Of a stretch of 64,000 bases of DNA, positions 48,090 to 57,863 are shown in pieces. Under the pieces are notes generated by a model. That model ran no database searches. It was not told the DNA's origin and was given only the letters and a program-made list of their open reading frames with translations. Both the position numbers and the translations under genes were made by a program. Every line of letters starts with the position of its first letter. The first letter of the stretch is position 1. Source of the stretch: Marinobacter zhejiangensis. Its GTDB lineage: Bacteria; Pseudomonadota; Gammaproteobacteria; Pseudomonadales; Oleiphilaceae. The stretch spans positions 397,857-461,856 of the forward strand of contig NZ_FOUE01000002.1 of assembly GCF_900114775.1 (NCBI RefSeq), given 5' to 3'.

Positions 48090-49445
48090 ATGCGTAACCT
48101 GGTCTGTATAGGGTGGACGGCTGCAGCATTGATGGTTGGCGGCCAAGCCATGGCGAAAGTGTCAGAGGCTGAAGCGGCCCGGCTTGGAAGCGACCTTACG
48201 CCTGTTGGAGCCGAGCGTGCTGGAAATGCGGACGGCTCGATTCCTGCCTGGAATGGTGGCCTGAGACAGCCACCAGCCGGGTGGTCGGTGGGTGAGCGGG
48301 AGATTAACCCGTTCCCGGATGACCAGCCGCTATTCACCATTACCCGGGCGAATCTGGATCAGTACCGGGACTCCTTGACGGAAGGTCACATCGCGATGTT
48401 CGAGACCTATCCGGATTACGCCATGCCGGTCTATCAAACCCGTCGTACGGCGGCCTATCCGGATCAGGTGTATCAAAAGCTCAAGGTTAACGCTTTGTCT
48501 GCAGAGTTGCTGGATAATGGCAATGGTGTTCGCAACACCATCATGACCAGCCCGTTTCCCATCCCGCAAAATGGCCTCGAGGTGGTCTGGAACCACATTC
48601 TCAGGTATCGAGGCGAGCAGATTTCATTCCGCTCTGCATCCGCGACACCTTCGGTGGACGGCTCATTTAACCCGATTGTTACCGAGTACAATTACTTCAT
48701 GGCGTACTCTGAGCCCGGTGCCGAGCTGGAAGATATTGATAACAAGATCTTCTACCTGAAGACGGAGACCATTTCTCCGCCAAGCCTGGCTGGTTCGATT
48801 ACCCTTGTGCACGAAACGCTGGACCAGATTCGGTCCCCACGCCTGGCATGGCGTTATGAATCGGGTTCACGTCGTTTGCGCCGGTCACCAAACCTTGCTT
48901 ATGAGACGGACTTGCCGAATTCCTCCTCACTGCGCTCGGTTGACCAAAAGGATATGTACAACGGTGCACCCAACCAGTATGACTGGGAGTTACTGGGCAA
49001 GCGTGAAATCTACGTTCCCTACAACGCGTATGAACTGCACTCCGAAGATCATGCTGCGCGGGACATTATCCAGGCTGGCCATATCAATCAGGACCTAACC
49101 CGGTATGAACGCCATCGGGTCTGGGTGGTTGAAGCGACGGTCCGTACAGGGATCAGCCATATCTATTCACGCCGTATGTTCTATGTGGATGAAGACAGCT
49201 GGCAGATCCTGGTGACTGAGGAATACGATAACGATGGAAATTTGTGGCGAGTATCTGAAGCCCACAATATCTCCTTCTACAGTGTCCCGGTCTTCTGGAC
49301 CACGCTGGAAATGACCTACGACCTCAATGCTAAGCGTTACTATATTGATGGTTTGGATGAAGGCCAGGCTGCTCTGGACTTTGAGCCAGGACTCCGCAGC
49401 AGTGAGTTTACCGCCTCTGCTGCTCGCCGGGCAGCCCGTCGCTGA
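48090..49445 (+). CDS. Secreted DUF1329 family protein
   Basis: This 451-residue protein with a signal peptide (MRNLVCIGWTAAALMVGGQA MA) belongs to the DUF1329 family. Its hallmarks are ARLGSDLTPVGAERAGNADG SIPAWNGG, the PQNGLEVVWNHILRYRG segment and the repeated β-rich pattern to WQILVTEEYDNDGNLWRVSE. The fold is related to outer-membrane lipoprotein-sorting proteins (LolA/LolB-like), and family members often sit near RND or hydrophobic-substrate genes. It stands alone here between the SOS and flagellar regions, with its own terminator. Confidence 0.9.
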   Translation: MRNLVCIGWTAAALMVGGQAMAKVSEAEAARLGSDLTPVGAERAGNADGSIPAWNGGLRQPPAGWSVGEREINPFPDDQPLFTITRANLDQYRDSLTEGHIAMFETYPDYAMPVYQTRRTAAYPDQVYQKLKVNALSAELLDNGNGVRNTIMTSPFPIPQNGLEVVWNHILRYRGEQISFRSASATPSVDGSFNPIVTEYNYFMAYSEPGAELEDIDNKIFYLKTETISPPSLAGSITLVHETLDQIRSPRLAWRYESGSRRLRRSPNLAYETDLPNSSSLRSVDQKDMYNGAPNQYDWELLGKREIYVPYNAYELHSEDHAARDIIQAGHINQDLTRYERHRVWVVEATVRTGISHIYSRRMFYVDEDSWQILVTEEYDNDGNLWRVSEAHNISFYSVPVFWTTLEMTYDLNAKRYYIDGLDEGQAALDFEPGLRSSEFTASAARRAARR

Positions 49446-49453
49446 TGTGTGCC

Positions 49454-49475
49454 CCCCCCGGTTCACGCCGGGGGG
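49454..49475 (+). terminator. Terminator after the DUF1329 gene
   Basis: CCCCCCGG and CCGGGGGG pair perfectly around a 6-base loop, followed by TATTCTCCCTTTT, starting 9 bases after the stop codon. Confidence 0.7.
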
Positions 49476-49661
49476 TATTCTCCCTTTTCAGATCAAGAAG
49501 CCTTCGTTTCTCTGGTATCAGAGGGCCCTATAGCGCTGGGTGCCCGTTTAGTCTTCACAATCAAATGACCTGTAGGCCCACTCTGTCTAGTATTTGCTAT
49601 GGGGCAGTGGCAACCTGACTCCATCCGAAACCGATTTTCTTCTGCAACCGGAAACTTTGTC

Positions 49662-49982
49662 ATGGCCCTACTGTTGGAACAGCTCGATACGCTGATTGAT
49701 GATATGAGACAGGCGTTGGTAAAAGACGACTGGGAGGCTCTGGCGGTTCTGGATGGAAACGTCCGGCCGTTGGTTGAATCGTTGATGGCTGAAGTGCAGG
49801 ACGGATTGGTCTCATCGGCGGTGGTTGAGGAAAGACTCCAGGCGTTGTTGGTGGTATGCCAACAGGCCCAGGCCGGTGCCGAAAATGCCCGTGATCAGGC
49901 GCGTAGTGCGCTGGAAGGGATGAGGCGAACGTCCAGCGCGGCGCGCACCTATCAGGACGTATCCCGTGGGCGTTCCGGATAA
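49662..49982 (+). CDS. FliT-like flagellar chaperone
   Basis: This 106-residue, almost wholly helical protein begins MALLLEQLDTLIDDMRQALV and has a long coiled C-terminal half, the profile of FliT-type flagellar export chaperones. In pseudomonads a comparable small gene lies between fliS and fleQ. Here fleQ follows but fliD and fliS do not precede. The assignment rests on length, helicity and position and could be wrong in detail. Confidence 0.6.
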   Translation: MALLLEQLDTLIDDMRQALVKDDWEALAVLDGNVRPLVESLMAEVQDGLVSSAVVEERLQALLVVCQQAQAGAENARDQARSALEGMRRTSSAARTYQDVSRGRSG

Positions 49983-50006
49983 TTGTCATGTTTTGGCGTC
50001 ATAAAA

Positions 50007-50036
50007 TTGACTCGCTGTGGTTAACCGTCTTAAATA
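50007..50036 (+). promoter_or_regulatory. Sigma-70 promoter of fleQ
   Basis: TTGACT and TAAATA are spaced 18 bases apart, 84 bases before the fleQ ATG. A housekeeping promoter fits the place of fleQ at the top of the flagellar hierarchy. Confidence 0.65.
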
Positions 50037-50119
50037 CCGCTCAAGATGACGGGAAATTGCGCGCCGGGCCCCGAGGGATGCTGGGCCGTTGATAGCAGGG
50101 TTTAACGCGAGAAGGTTGA

Positions 50120-51571
50120 ATGTCAAAAAATAACAATGTGCTGGTGCTGAGTGAAGACGAGATTCGCAGCAGGGATATCCAGACGATCCTGGAGTTTGTC
50201 GGTGAAGAACAGGTAAGCACCGGCCGCGAAGCCGCCGATATTCTGGCTAATGGGAATGTCGAAACCCTGGAGCCCTTCGCTGTCGCTATCGTTAACGGTG
50301 ATGATGACGGCGCCGAGCAGGTGATCAAGGCGATCTACGCGGCTGATGGCGGGCTGCCTGTGCTCCTCCTCGGCAACCCGGATTTCAAGGGGCTGTCAGA
50401 AGATGAGTCGAGTCGCATCATTGCCCGCCTGGAGTGGCCCCTCAATTACACCAAATTTGTCGATTCACTTTACCGGGCACAGGTTTTCCGGGATCAGTTT
50501 ACCCGTTCCCGGGGGCGCGGCCTGCAGCGTGGGGTTCAGCTATTCCGCAGCCTGGTGGGGACCAGCCGTAATGTTCAGGGTGTGCGCCAGTTGATGGAGC
50601 AGGTGGCGGATAAAGACGTCAGTGTTCTGATCACCGGTGAATCCGGTACCGGCAAGGAAGTGGTTGCCCGGAACCTTCATTACCATTCCAGTCGTCGTGA
50701 GAAACCCTTTGTCCCTGTAAACTGTGGGGCTATTCCCGCCGAACTGCTGGAAAGTGAGCTGTTTGGTCACGAGAAGGGGGCCTTCACCGGCGCTATTACT
50801 GCGCGAGTCGGGCGTTTCGAGTTGGCTGAAGGGGGCACTCTCTTCCTTGATGAAATTGGTGATATGCCTCTCAATATGCAGGTCAAGATCTTGAGGGCTC
50901 TGCAGGAACGTACCTTTGAGAAGGTTGGTAGTAACCGCACCCAGGCGGCCGATGTCCGGGTGATCGCGGCCACTCACAAGAACCTTGAAAATATGATCGA
51001 AACCGGGGATTTTCGGGAAGATCTCTATTATCGCCTTAACGTATTTCCGATTGAGATGCCCGCGCTCCGTGATCGTGTCGAAGACATCCCGCTGTTGATC
51101 AATGAGCTGATCTCACGAATGGAAAAAGAAAAGCGTGGCTCATTGCGAATGAATTCCGCAGCCATCATGAGCCTGTGCCGCCACGACTGGCCCGGTAACG
51201 TGAGGGAACTGGCCAATCTCGTAGAGCGGTTGGCAATCATGCACCCTTACGGAGTGATTGGCGTGCAGGAGCTTCCGAAAAAGTTCCGCTACGTGGATGA
51301 CTTCGACGAGAACCGGCCGGTGGAAGACAGTGGCATGCCGTCCGGGGTGCCGGGGCTGGTGGGCCTGGATGCTCCAGCGTTGCTGCCGGTGAATGGTATT
51401 GACCTCAAAGACTACCTGGCCAACCTGGAAAAGCAGCTGATCCAGCAGGCGTTGGATGAAGCGGGTGGGGTGGTTGCCCGTGCAGCCGAGAAGCTGCGGA
51501 TCCGTCGTACCACGCTGGTGGAAAAAGTCCGTAAATACGGGTTGCGGCAGGACGAATCAGAAGAAGCCTGA
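50120..51571 (+). CDS. fleQ: Flagellar master regulator FleQ (RpoN-dependent activator)
   Basis: FleQ activates class II flagellar genes with sigma-54 and, in Pseudomonas, responds to cyclic di-GMP and FleN. The 483-residue protein has an N-terminal receiver-like FleQ domain in which the phospho-acceptor Asp position reads Asn ([10 protein letters not shown]). The AAA+ domain has Walker [12 protein letters not shown], the sigma-54 contact loop GAFTGA and Walker [15 protein letters not shown] Fis-type helix-turn-helix lies at the C-terminus ([20 protein letters not shown]). The gene begins the regulator block fleQ-fleS-fleR. Confidence 0.96.
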   Translation: MSKNNNVLVLSEDEIRSRDIQTILEFVGEEQVSTGREAADILANGNVETLEPFAVAIVNGDDDGAEQVIKAIYAADGGLPVLLLGNPDFKGLSEDESSRIIARLEWPLNYTKFVDSLYRAQVFRDQFTRSRGRGLQRGVQLFRSLVGTSRNVQGVRQLMEQVADKDVSVLITGESGTGKEVVARNLHYHSSRREKPFVPVNCGAIPAELLESELFGHEKGAFTGAITARVGRFELAEGGTLFLDEIGDMPLNMQVKILRALQERTFEKVGSNRTQAADVRVIAATHKNLENMIETGDFREDLYYRLNVFPIEMPALRDRVEDIPLLINELISRMEKEKRGSLRMNSAAIMSLCRHDWPGNVRELANLVERLAIMHPYGVIGVQELPKKFRYVDDFDENRPVEDSGMPSGVPGLVGLDAPALLPVNGIDLKDYLANLEKQLIQQALDEAGGVVARAAEKLRIRRTTLVEKVRKYGLRQDESEEA

Positions 51572-51587
51572 TCCTGAACGTGGCTTT

Positions 51588-51625
51588 AAAACGGCGTCAA
51601 CGCTTTGTTTTCGCCGTTTCTTCTC
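51588..51625 (+). terminator. Terminator after fleQ
   Basis: AAAACGGCG and CGCCGTTT pair across a 15-base loop and are followed by a pyrimidine run (CTTCTCCCCCTT). Confidence 0.5.
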
Positions 51626-51705
51626 CCCCTTGATAGCGACAAAAAAACGTCACTTCTCTCCGTTCCAGTTTTCTTTGCTACTGATTTTTAAAGAAAAATT
51701 AAGAC

Positions 51706-51721
51706 TGGCATAAATCTAGCT
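51706..51721 (+). promoter_or_regulatory. RpoN (-24/-12) promoter of fleSR
   Basis: TGGCATAAATCTAGCT keeps the invariant GG and GC exactly 10 bases apart and matches TGGCA at -24. The -12 box TAGC deviates from TTGC. It is 63 bases before the fleS ATG, consistent with FleQ/RpoN control as known in Pseudomonas. Confidence 0.7.
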
Positions 51722-51783
51722 GTAGTCATGGCAATTGATTGCGCCTGCCTTGTTGTTGGCGCTGCTACTCGTTAGGGGGAGCC

Positions 51784-53046
51784 ATGAGCCAGCTACAGTC
51801 CTACGCCCAGTCGGCGCATCCAGAGGCCATCAACAATGCTGCGGCCGATGCCAATGAAAAAGTGACCGCACTGTTTCCGCCGCAGGCGGATCGAAAAGCT
51901 GTCGGCACGGCGCTGGAACTGTTCAACCAGATGTCCCGGCAAATCACGGACTCCTACCGAACCCTCGAATCCCGGGTTAACCAGCTGTCGGGCGAACTGT
52001 GCGCGGAAAGCCAGCAACGTCAGCGGGAGCTGGAAGAAAAAGAGCAGTTGGCAGATCGCCTGTCTACCTTGCTGTCGGCGTTGCCAGCGGGTGTGGTGGT
52101 ACTGGATAGCCAAGGCGTGGTTACCCAATCCAATCCTGCTGCTGTTGGGCTGCTGGGTGAGCCTCTGGAAGGCGAGCGCTGGGTTAACATCATTCAACGC
52201 TGTTTCGCACCGCGCCGGGATGACGGCCACGAAGTGTCGCTGCGGGATGGTCGTCGGGTCAGTATCGAGATCCGCACCATGGAGAATCAGCCGGGCCAGC
52301 TGATCCTGCTGACCGACCTGACAGAAACCCGTCAGTTGCAGAGTCAGCTGGCCCATGCCCAACGGCTTTCTGCCATGGGCAAAATGGTTGCTTCGCTGGC
52401 CCACCAGATTCGAACCCCTTTGTCCGCCGCCATTCTGTATGGCGGACACCTGTGCCAGGACGATCTCGACAGTGAGCTGCGACAGCGCTGTGCCACTCGT
52501 CTGATGTCCAGGCTGACCCACTTGGAGCAACAGGTTCGGGACATGCTGATTTTCGCCCGTGGTGAGACCCGTCTTGCAGAAGAGCTTTCGACCCGCTCGC
52601 TGGTCCAGGGATTGAGGGCGGCTATTGAAGGGCTGAACCTGCACAGTGGGGTAGTGGTATCACTGAACGCGGAGATTCCTGAGCATTATTTGCTGTGTAA
52701 CCGGGACGCCCTGGTCGGCGCCTGTAGCAACCTTGTGAACAACAGTATTGAAGCGGGCGCAGAAAAGGTGGATGTGACTCTGAGTACTGACGGCGACCAG
52801 CTGAATATTCAGGTTGCCGATAACGGCCCGGGCTTTTCGGCGTCCCAGGCGGCTCAGCTGATGGAGGCGTTCTATACCACCAAATCCCATGGCACCGGGC
52901 TGGGGCTTGCCGTCGTCCAGGCGGTTGTGAAAGCCCACCAGGGAACGTTCTCCCTGCAGGCGCCAGAAACCGGAGGTGCCTGCGCGACCATCAGCCTGCC
53001 GCTGGCTGGCCGAGGTGCGGGAACCGTTGAACACCGTAGTCAATAG
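51784..53046 (+). CDS. fleS: Flagellar sensor histidine kinase FleS
   Basis: FleS is the cytoplasmic kinase of the FleSR pair for class III flagellar genes. The 420-residue protein has no transmembrane segment. A helical N-terminus with coiled coil precedes a PAS domain (about 105-185, AGVVVLDSQGVVTQSNPAAV), the HisKA motif SLAHQIRTPLSAAIL, and the ATPase boxes LVNNSIEAGAE, VADNGPGFSASQ and GTGLGLAVVQ. The start at MSQLQSYAQS has GGGGAG upstream. Confidence 0.94.
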   Translation: MSQLQSYAQSAHPEAINNAAADANEKVTALFPPQADRKAVGTALELFNQMSRQITDSYRTLESRVNQLSGELCAESQQRQRELEEKEQLADRLSTLLSALPAGVVVLDSQGVVTQSNPAAVGLLGEPLEGERWVNIIQRCFAPRRDDGHEVSLRDGRRVSIEIRTMENQPGQLILLTDLTETRQLQSQLAHAQRLSAMGKMVASLAHQIRTPLSAAILYGGHLCQDDLDSELRQRCATRLMSRLTHLEQQVRDMLIFARGETRLAEELSTRSLVQGLRAAIEGLNLHSGVVVSLNAEIPEHYLLCNRDALVGACSNLVNNSIEAGAEKVDVTLSTDGDQLNIQVADNGPGFSASQAAQLMEAFYTTKSHGTGLGLAVVQAVVKAHQGTFSLQAPETGGACATISLPLAGRGAGTVEHRSQ

Positions 53047-53058
53047 GCGGAGGTAATC

Positions 53059-54510
53059 ATGGCCAAGGCTCAGATCCTGATTGTTGAAGATGACCGAGAC
53101 CTGCGAGAGGCGCTTGTTACCACGCTGGAGCTGGCCCGTTACCGGGTCCGGGAGGCTGACAGCGCTGAACAGGCGTTGCTTCGTCTGGCGGAAGAGCCGG
53201 TCGATATGGTGATCAGTGACGTCAATATGCCGGGCCTGTCCGGTCACGAACTGCTCGCGGAGGTACAGCGGCTGTATCCCGGTCTGCCAATGATGCTGAT
53301 GACTGCTTACGGTCAGATCAGTCATGCGGTTGCTGCCATGCAGGCTGGGGCGACTGATTACCTGGTCAAACCGTTTGAACCCCAGGTGTTGGTTGAGGCG
53401 GTTAGCCGGATTGTCGGTGGAAACCAGCAAAAGCGGGCGGATCAGCCGGTAGCGGAAGACCCTGTCAGCAAGCGGATGTTCCAGTTGGCTTGCAAAGTGG
53501 CCGCCAGTGACTCCACGGTGATGATCTCCGGGGAGAGTGGGACCGGTAAGGAAGTTCTGGCTCGCTATATTCACCAGCAATCACCACGGGCTGAGGGTCC
53601 GTTTATTGCCATCAACTGTGCCGCGATTCCAGAGAACATGCTTGAGGCAATCCTGTTTGGGCATGAAAAAGGTGCCTTCACGGGAGCCCATGCATCGTCA
53701 CCCGGAAAGTTCGAGCAGGCTAACGGCGGAACCATCCTGCTCGATGAAATATCGGAGATGGACCTTGGCTTGCAGTCCAAGTTGCTCCGGGTGCTTCAGG
53801 AGAGGGAAGTGGAGCGGGTTGGCGGTCGCAAGACCATTGCCCTGGACGTTCGGGTCATCGCAACCACCAACCGCGAGCTGTCCCAGTACGTACGGGAAGG
53901 TAAATTCCGGGAAGACCTCTACTACCGTTTGACGGTCTTTCCCATGCAATGGCAGCCACTGCGAGAGCGGCCGTTGGATATCATGCCATTGGCCCAGGCG
54001 CTGTTGAAGAAGCACAGCCGCAAGATGAAACTGACCGGCATCACCTTTGCTCCTGATGCCAGGGCAGCCCTGATGGGGCACCCCTGGCCAGGCAACGTTC
54101 GCGAACTGGACAACGCGATCCAGCGCGCCCTGGTGCTGCATCAGGGCAACGTCATTCGTGCCGGTGATCTGTGTCTTGATCTTGGCATTACTGGCCAGGT
54201 CGGCAATGTGGTTCCGGTGGCAGCCCCTATGGTGGACCTGCCGCCCGAGCCGGTTGCTGACCTTCCTTCAATGAATCCCGTTGCTGATGAAGGCCTGGGT
54301 ACTGTTTTGCCTGTTGGGGAGCCTGGTTCCCTGGGCGATGACCTGCGTCAGCAGGAATTTCGCATCATCATTGACACCTTGCGCCGGGAGCGGGGGCGCC
54401 GCAACCGGGCCGCTGAGCAGCTGGGGATCAGCCCCCGAACCCTGCGTTACAAGCTTGCCCAGATGCGCGAATCCGGTATCGATCTCGATGCTGAGCTGGC
54501 CATGGCGTAA
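53059..54510 (+). CDS. fleR: Flagellar response regulator FleR (RpoN-dependent)
   Basis: FleR is the NtrC-type partner of FleS. The 483-residue protein has a receiver domain with phospho-acceptor Asp54 in MVISDVNMPGLSG and Lys in YLVKPFEP. The AAA+ domain has [15 protein letters not shown] and NGGTILLDEISEM, and a Fis-type helix-turn-helix lies at the end (RRNRAAEQLGISPRTLRYKL). It is 12 bases after fleS and followed by a strong terminator. It should activate the RpoN promoters before fliE and possibly fliK. Confidence 0.96.
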   Translation: MAKAQILIVEDDRDLREALVTTLELARYRVREADSAEQALLRLAEEPVDMVISDVNMPGLSGHELLAEVQRLYPGLPMMLMTAYGQISHAVAAMQAGATDYLVKPFEPQVLVEAVSRIVGGNQQKRADQPVAEDPVSKRMFQLACKVAASDSTVMISGESGTGKEVLARYIHQQSPRAEGPFIAINCAAIPENMLEAILFGHEKGAFTGAHASSPGKFEQANGGTILLDEISEMDLGLQSKLLRVLQEREVERVGGRKTIALDVRVIATTNRELSQYVREGKFREDLYYRLTVFPMQWQPLRERPLDIMPLAQALLKKHSRKMKLTGITFAPDARAALMGHPWPGNVRELDNAIQRALVLHQGNVIRAGDLCLDLGITGQVGNVVPVAAPMVDLPPEPVADLPSMNPVADEGLGTVLPVGEPGSLGDDLRQQEFRIIIDTLRRERGRRNRAAEQLGISPRTLRYKLAQMRESGIDLDAELAMA

Positions 54511-54539
54511 TCGTCCCGGTATTTGAGCGAACTCCTTCG

Positions 54540-54567
54540 TGCGGCGCCTTTTGCGCCGCTTTTTTTT
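54540..54567 (+). terminator. Terminator after fleR
   Basis: GCGGCG pairs with CGCCGC over a short loop followed by eight T residues. Confidence 0.92.
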
Positions 54568-54657
54568 GGGAGGACGGCTGTCAAAACTTTGTCGCGCGCT
54601 CAGTAAATCTCACTTCCCCTTTAATTAACCTTATGTAAATTAACAATAATATTGTTG

Positions 54658-54673
54658 TGGCCTGGCTTTTGCC
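54658..54673 (+). promoter_or_regulatory. RpoN promoter of the fliEFGHIJ operon
   Basis: TGGCCTGGCTTTTGCC has GG and GC exactly 10 bases apart with a full TTGC -12 box. It lies 70 bases before the fliE ATG in an AT-rich leader suited to activator binding. Confidence 0.85.
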
Positions 54674-54742
54674 TAAGGGGTAGTAGCAACAGATTTGAGA
54701 CAAAGCGGCGGCCACACAGGGGCGCCGTCCTGGGGAGGAGTC

Positions 54743-55111
54743 ATGGTACAGCGCGCCGACATCAATAATGTGCTCTCAGAGATGCGTAACCTGCGTTCGC
54801 AAATGATGCAGAACCAGCGCGTAGAGCAGGACAATGCCATCCGGGGACGAGTTGATAACCCGGCCAGGGTCTCCGAACCGCGGGATGTGCCGGCATTCTC
54901 TGACATGCTGTCCCAGGCTGTGGGCGGCGTCAACGAGCTTCAGCAGAACGCTAACCAGCTACGTACCGCCTATGACATGGGAGATCCCAACGTGGACATC
55001 ACCCGAGTCATGATTGCTTCCCAGAAAGCCTCAGTCTCCTTCGAGGCCTTGACCCAGGTACGTAACCGGGTGGTTAAGGCCTACGAAGACATCATGAACA
55101 TGCCGGTGTAA
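54743..55111 (+). CDS. fliE: Flagellar hook-basal body protein FliE
   Basis: FliE links the MS ring to the proximal rod. The 122-residue protein has the conserved C-terminal segment [38 protein letters not shown] and the [20 protein letters not shown] region. I start at MVQRADINN, preceded by GGGGAGGAG. It is the first gene of the RpoN-dependent basal-body operon. Confidence 0.97.
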   Translation: MVQRADINNVLSEMRNLRSQMMQNQRVEQDNAIRGRVDNPARVSEPRDVPAFSDMLSQAVGGVNELQQNANQLRTAYDMGDPNVDITRVMIASQKASVSFEALTQVRNRVVKAYEDIMNMPV

Positions 55112-55126
55112 TAGCGGAGTCCAGTC

Positions 55127-56833
55127 ATGTCCACCGTACCAGCCGAAGCAACGAACGTGAGCCAGCCACCGGCAACGACTGACCAACCCGCAGGACTGGA
55201 GAGCCGCAGCGATATGCTGCTGGGCTTCAACCGGTTGGCCCTGTTCCGCCAGATCGGCCTGATGGTGGGTCTGGCCGCGAGTGTCGCCCTGGGCGTTGCC
55301 GTTGTGCTGTGGGCGCAGGAGCCCAATTACCAGCCCGTTATCGGTGACATGTCCGGGTATAACCCTCAGGACGTTACCTCTATCCTTGATCAGAATAATA
55401 TCCAGTACCGCATGGACCCCCGCAGTGGTGCGCTGCTGGTGGCTTCGGACGAAGTCTACAATGCCCGCCTGAAGCTGGCGGCAGAAGGTGTCACTGACGA
55501 CCGTACCATCGGTTTTGAACTGCTGGACCAGGAACGTGGGCTGGGCACCTCCCAGTTCATGGAAACCGTCAGTTTTCGTCGTGGCCTTGAAGGTGAGCTG
55601 GCCCGCACCATCAGCAGCATGCGCAATGTCCGCAGTGCCCGGGTCCACTTGGCGATCCCCAAGCAGTCGGTGTTTGTGCGTGACGCCCGGACACCCACCG
55701 CCTCGGTATTCCTTGAGGTGTTTGCGGGACGACGTCTGGAACGGGAGCAGATCAACGCCATCGTGAACCTGGTGGCCGGTAGCATCCCGGAACTGGACAA
55801 GGACAATGTCACGGTGGTCGACCAGAGCGGCAACCTGTTGACTGGCCGGAGCGAAGATACCGGTCGCCAGCAAATGCAGGATCAGTACGAATACAACGCG
55901 CGGGTTGAGGAGCGCCTGACCCGTCGTGTGGCGTCAATTGTTGATCCGATTGTGGGCGACGGCCGCTTCCGTGCAGAGGTTACCGCGGACCTGGATTTTT
56001 CCTCCGTTGAGCAGGCCGAAGAGTTGTTCAACCCGGATCAGCAGGCGGTTCGCAGTGAGCGTGAGCTGACCGAACAACGTGCCAGCGGTTTTATGGGCGG
56101 TGTTCCGGGCGCTTTGTCGAACCAGCCGCCCGGCGCTGCATCCGTGCCTGAGCAGGCTGCTGCCGGCGACGGGGAAGACGCACAGCCAGCCCCGGTGAAT
56201 GTGCGCAGCGAATCTACCCGCAACTATGAGATGGACCGCAGCGTCAGCTACGTGCGCCAGGAGCAGGGCCGGATCAAGCGGCTGACGGTGGCGGTGGCGG
56301 TTGACGATATGAAAGTCATGGACCCGGAAACCGGTGCCATCAGCTACCAGCCTTGGCCGGAACAGGAGCTGCAGCGCCTGACCATGTTGATTCGTGATGC
56401 AGTGGGCTACTCGGCGGTCCGGGGTGACAGTGTGACTGTAATGAACACCGCCTTTGCCCCCCAGCAGGCAGTTGAATTTGAAGCGCCGGCATTTTGGGAG
56501 CAGCCCTGGTTCTGGAACCTGCTGAAGCCGGTATTGGCCGGTTTGGCTATCCTGGTGCTGTTGCTGGTGTTGCTGCGGCCAACACTCAAGAGTTTATCCG
56601 AGGCTGGCCGCAGCGAACGTGGTGCTGGGCTGGAGGATGGCAGTTACGATGATACCCAGGGGCTGGGTAGCGATGCGGCCCTGAGGGACGCGCTGACATC
56701 CCAGGATGAACTGCTTTTGCCGGGTGCAATGGATGGCTATGATAGGCAATTGAATGCACTGAAAGGGCTGATTACCGAGGACCCTGCCCGGGTTGCCCAA
56801 GTGATGCGCCAGTGGGTAAATGTCGATGACTGA
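55127..56833 (+). CDS. fliF: Flagellar MS-ring protein FliF
   Basis: FliF forms the inner-membrane MS ring that houses the export gate and FliG. The 568-residue protein has two membrane helices (about 44-66 and 455-478) flanking a large periplasmic region with the ring-building motifs TSQFMETVSFRRGLEGELAR TI and ARVHLAIPKQSVFVRD. Its cytoplasmic C-terminus ends VAQVMRQWVNVDD and binds FliG. Its 3' end overlaps fliG. Confidence 0.97.
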   Translation: MSTVPAEATNVSQPPATTDQPAGLESRSDMLLGFNRLALFRQIGLMVGLAASVALGVAVVLWAQEPNYQPVIGDMSGYNPQDVTSILDQNNIQYRMDPRSGALLVASDEVYNARLKLAAEGVTDDRTIGFELLDQERGLGTSQFMETVSFRRGLEGELARTISSMRNVRSARVHLAIPKQSVFVRDARTPTASVFLEVFAGRRLEREQINAIVNLVAGSIPELDKDNVTVVDQSGNLLTGRSEDTGRQQMQDQYEYNARVEERLTRRVASIVDPIVGDGRFRAEVTADLDFSSVEQAEELFNPDQQAVRSERELTEQRASGFMGGVPGALSNQPPGAASVPEQAAAGDGEDAQPAPVNVRSESTRNYEMDRSVSYVRQEQGRIKRLTVAVAVDDMKVMDPETGAISYQPWPEQELQRLTMLIRDAVGYSAVRGDSVTVMNTAFAPQQAVEFEAPAFWEQPWFWNLLKPVLAGLAILVLLLVLLRPTLKSLSEAGRSERGAGLEDGSYDDTQGLGSDAALRDALTSQDELLLPGAMDGYDRQLNALKGLITEDPARVAQVMRQWVNVDD

Positions 56834-57863
56834 GCAAATGAACCAACCGGGTGAGGCGACGAAAGTCCGTCGCAAGATCCCCAGAGTCGAGCAGGCTGCG
56901 ATTCTTCTGATGACGCTTGGCGAGTCCGATGCGGCAGAAATCCTCAAGCACATGGGGCCCAAGGAAGTGCAGCGGGTCGGTGTGGCCATGGCCCAGATGA
57001 AGGACATCAGCAAAGACGATGTCACCTACGTGCTGGAGCAGTTCGTAGATGCAGTAGGCGGCCAGACCGGTCTTGGGGTTGGAAATGACGATTACATCCG
57101 CGCCATGCTGACCCAGGCCCTGGGGGAAGACAAAGCGGCGAGCCTGATTGACCGGATTCTGATTGGCGGCAACACCACCGGGCTCGATACCCTGAAGTGG
57201 ATGGAGCCTCGCGCTGTCGCTGACATTATTCGCTATGAGCACCCGCAGATTCAGGCCATTGTGATCTCCTATCTCGACCCTGATCAGTCCGCCGAAATTC
57301 TGGCGACCCTCGATGAAAAGGTACGCCTGGATGTGATGATGCGGGTGGCCTCCCTGGAAAGCGTTCAGCCCCAGGCCCTGCAGGAACTGAATGACATCCT
57401 TGAGAAGCAGTTCTCGGGCGGCTCTGCGGCCCAGACCTCCCGCATTGGTGGAATCAAGCGCGCTGCGGACATCATGAACTTCATGGACCGCAGTGTTGAA
57501 GGCAGCCTGATGGATTCCATCAAGGACATGGACCCGGACCTGGCGTCGACCATCGAAGACCTGATGTTTGTCTTCGATAATCTCAAGGATATTGACGATC
57601 GTGGTATCCAGGCGCTACTGCGGGAAGTGTCGTCGGAAGTGCTGGTGGTGGCCCTGAAGGGGGCAGACGAGGCCGTCAAGGAGAAGATCTTCAAAAACAT
57701 GTCCAAACGGGCGGCCGAGTTGTTGCAGGATGACCTGGAGGCCAAGGGGCCGGTTCGGGTCAGTGAGGTTGAGACAGCACAGAAAGACATTATCACCATT
57801 GCCCGCCGGATGGCTGAGGCCGGTGAAATCACGCTCGGCGGTGCCGGCGAAGAAATGATGTGA
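56820..57863 (+). CDS. fliG: Flagellar motor switch protein FliG
   Basis: FliG is the rotor protein that transmits stator torque. The 347-residue protein has the N-terminal FliF-binding domain (VEQAAILLMTLGESDAAEIL). The middle EHPQxxA motif reads YEHPQIQAIVISYLDP, and the C-terminal domain has charged helices (DLMFVFDNLKDIDDRGIQAL LREVSSEVLVVALKGADEAV) that face the stator. Two in-frame ATGs six bases apart overlap the end of fliF; the first is kept. Confidence 0.97.
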   Translation: MSMTEQMNQPGEATKVRRKIPRVEQAAILLMTLGESDAAEILKHMGPKEVQRVGVAMAQMKDISKDDVTYVLEQFVDAVGGQTGLGVGNDDYIRAMLTQALGEDKAASLIDRILIGGNTTGLDTLKWMEPRAVADIIRYEHPQIQAIVISYLDPDQSAEILATLDEKVRLDVMMRVASLESVQPQALQELNDILEKQFSGGSAAQTSRIGGIKRAADIMNFMDRSVEGSLMDSIKDMDPDLASTIEDLMFVFDNLKDIDDRGIQALLREVSSEVLVVALKGADEAVKEKIFKNMSKRAAELLQDDLEAKGPVRVSEVETAQKDIITIARRMAEAGEITLGGAGEEMM

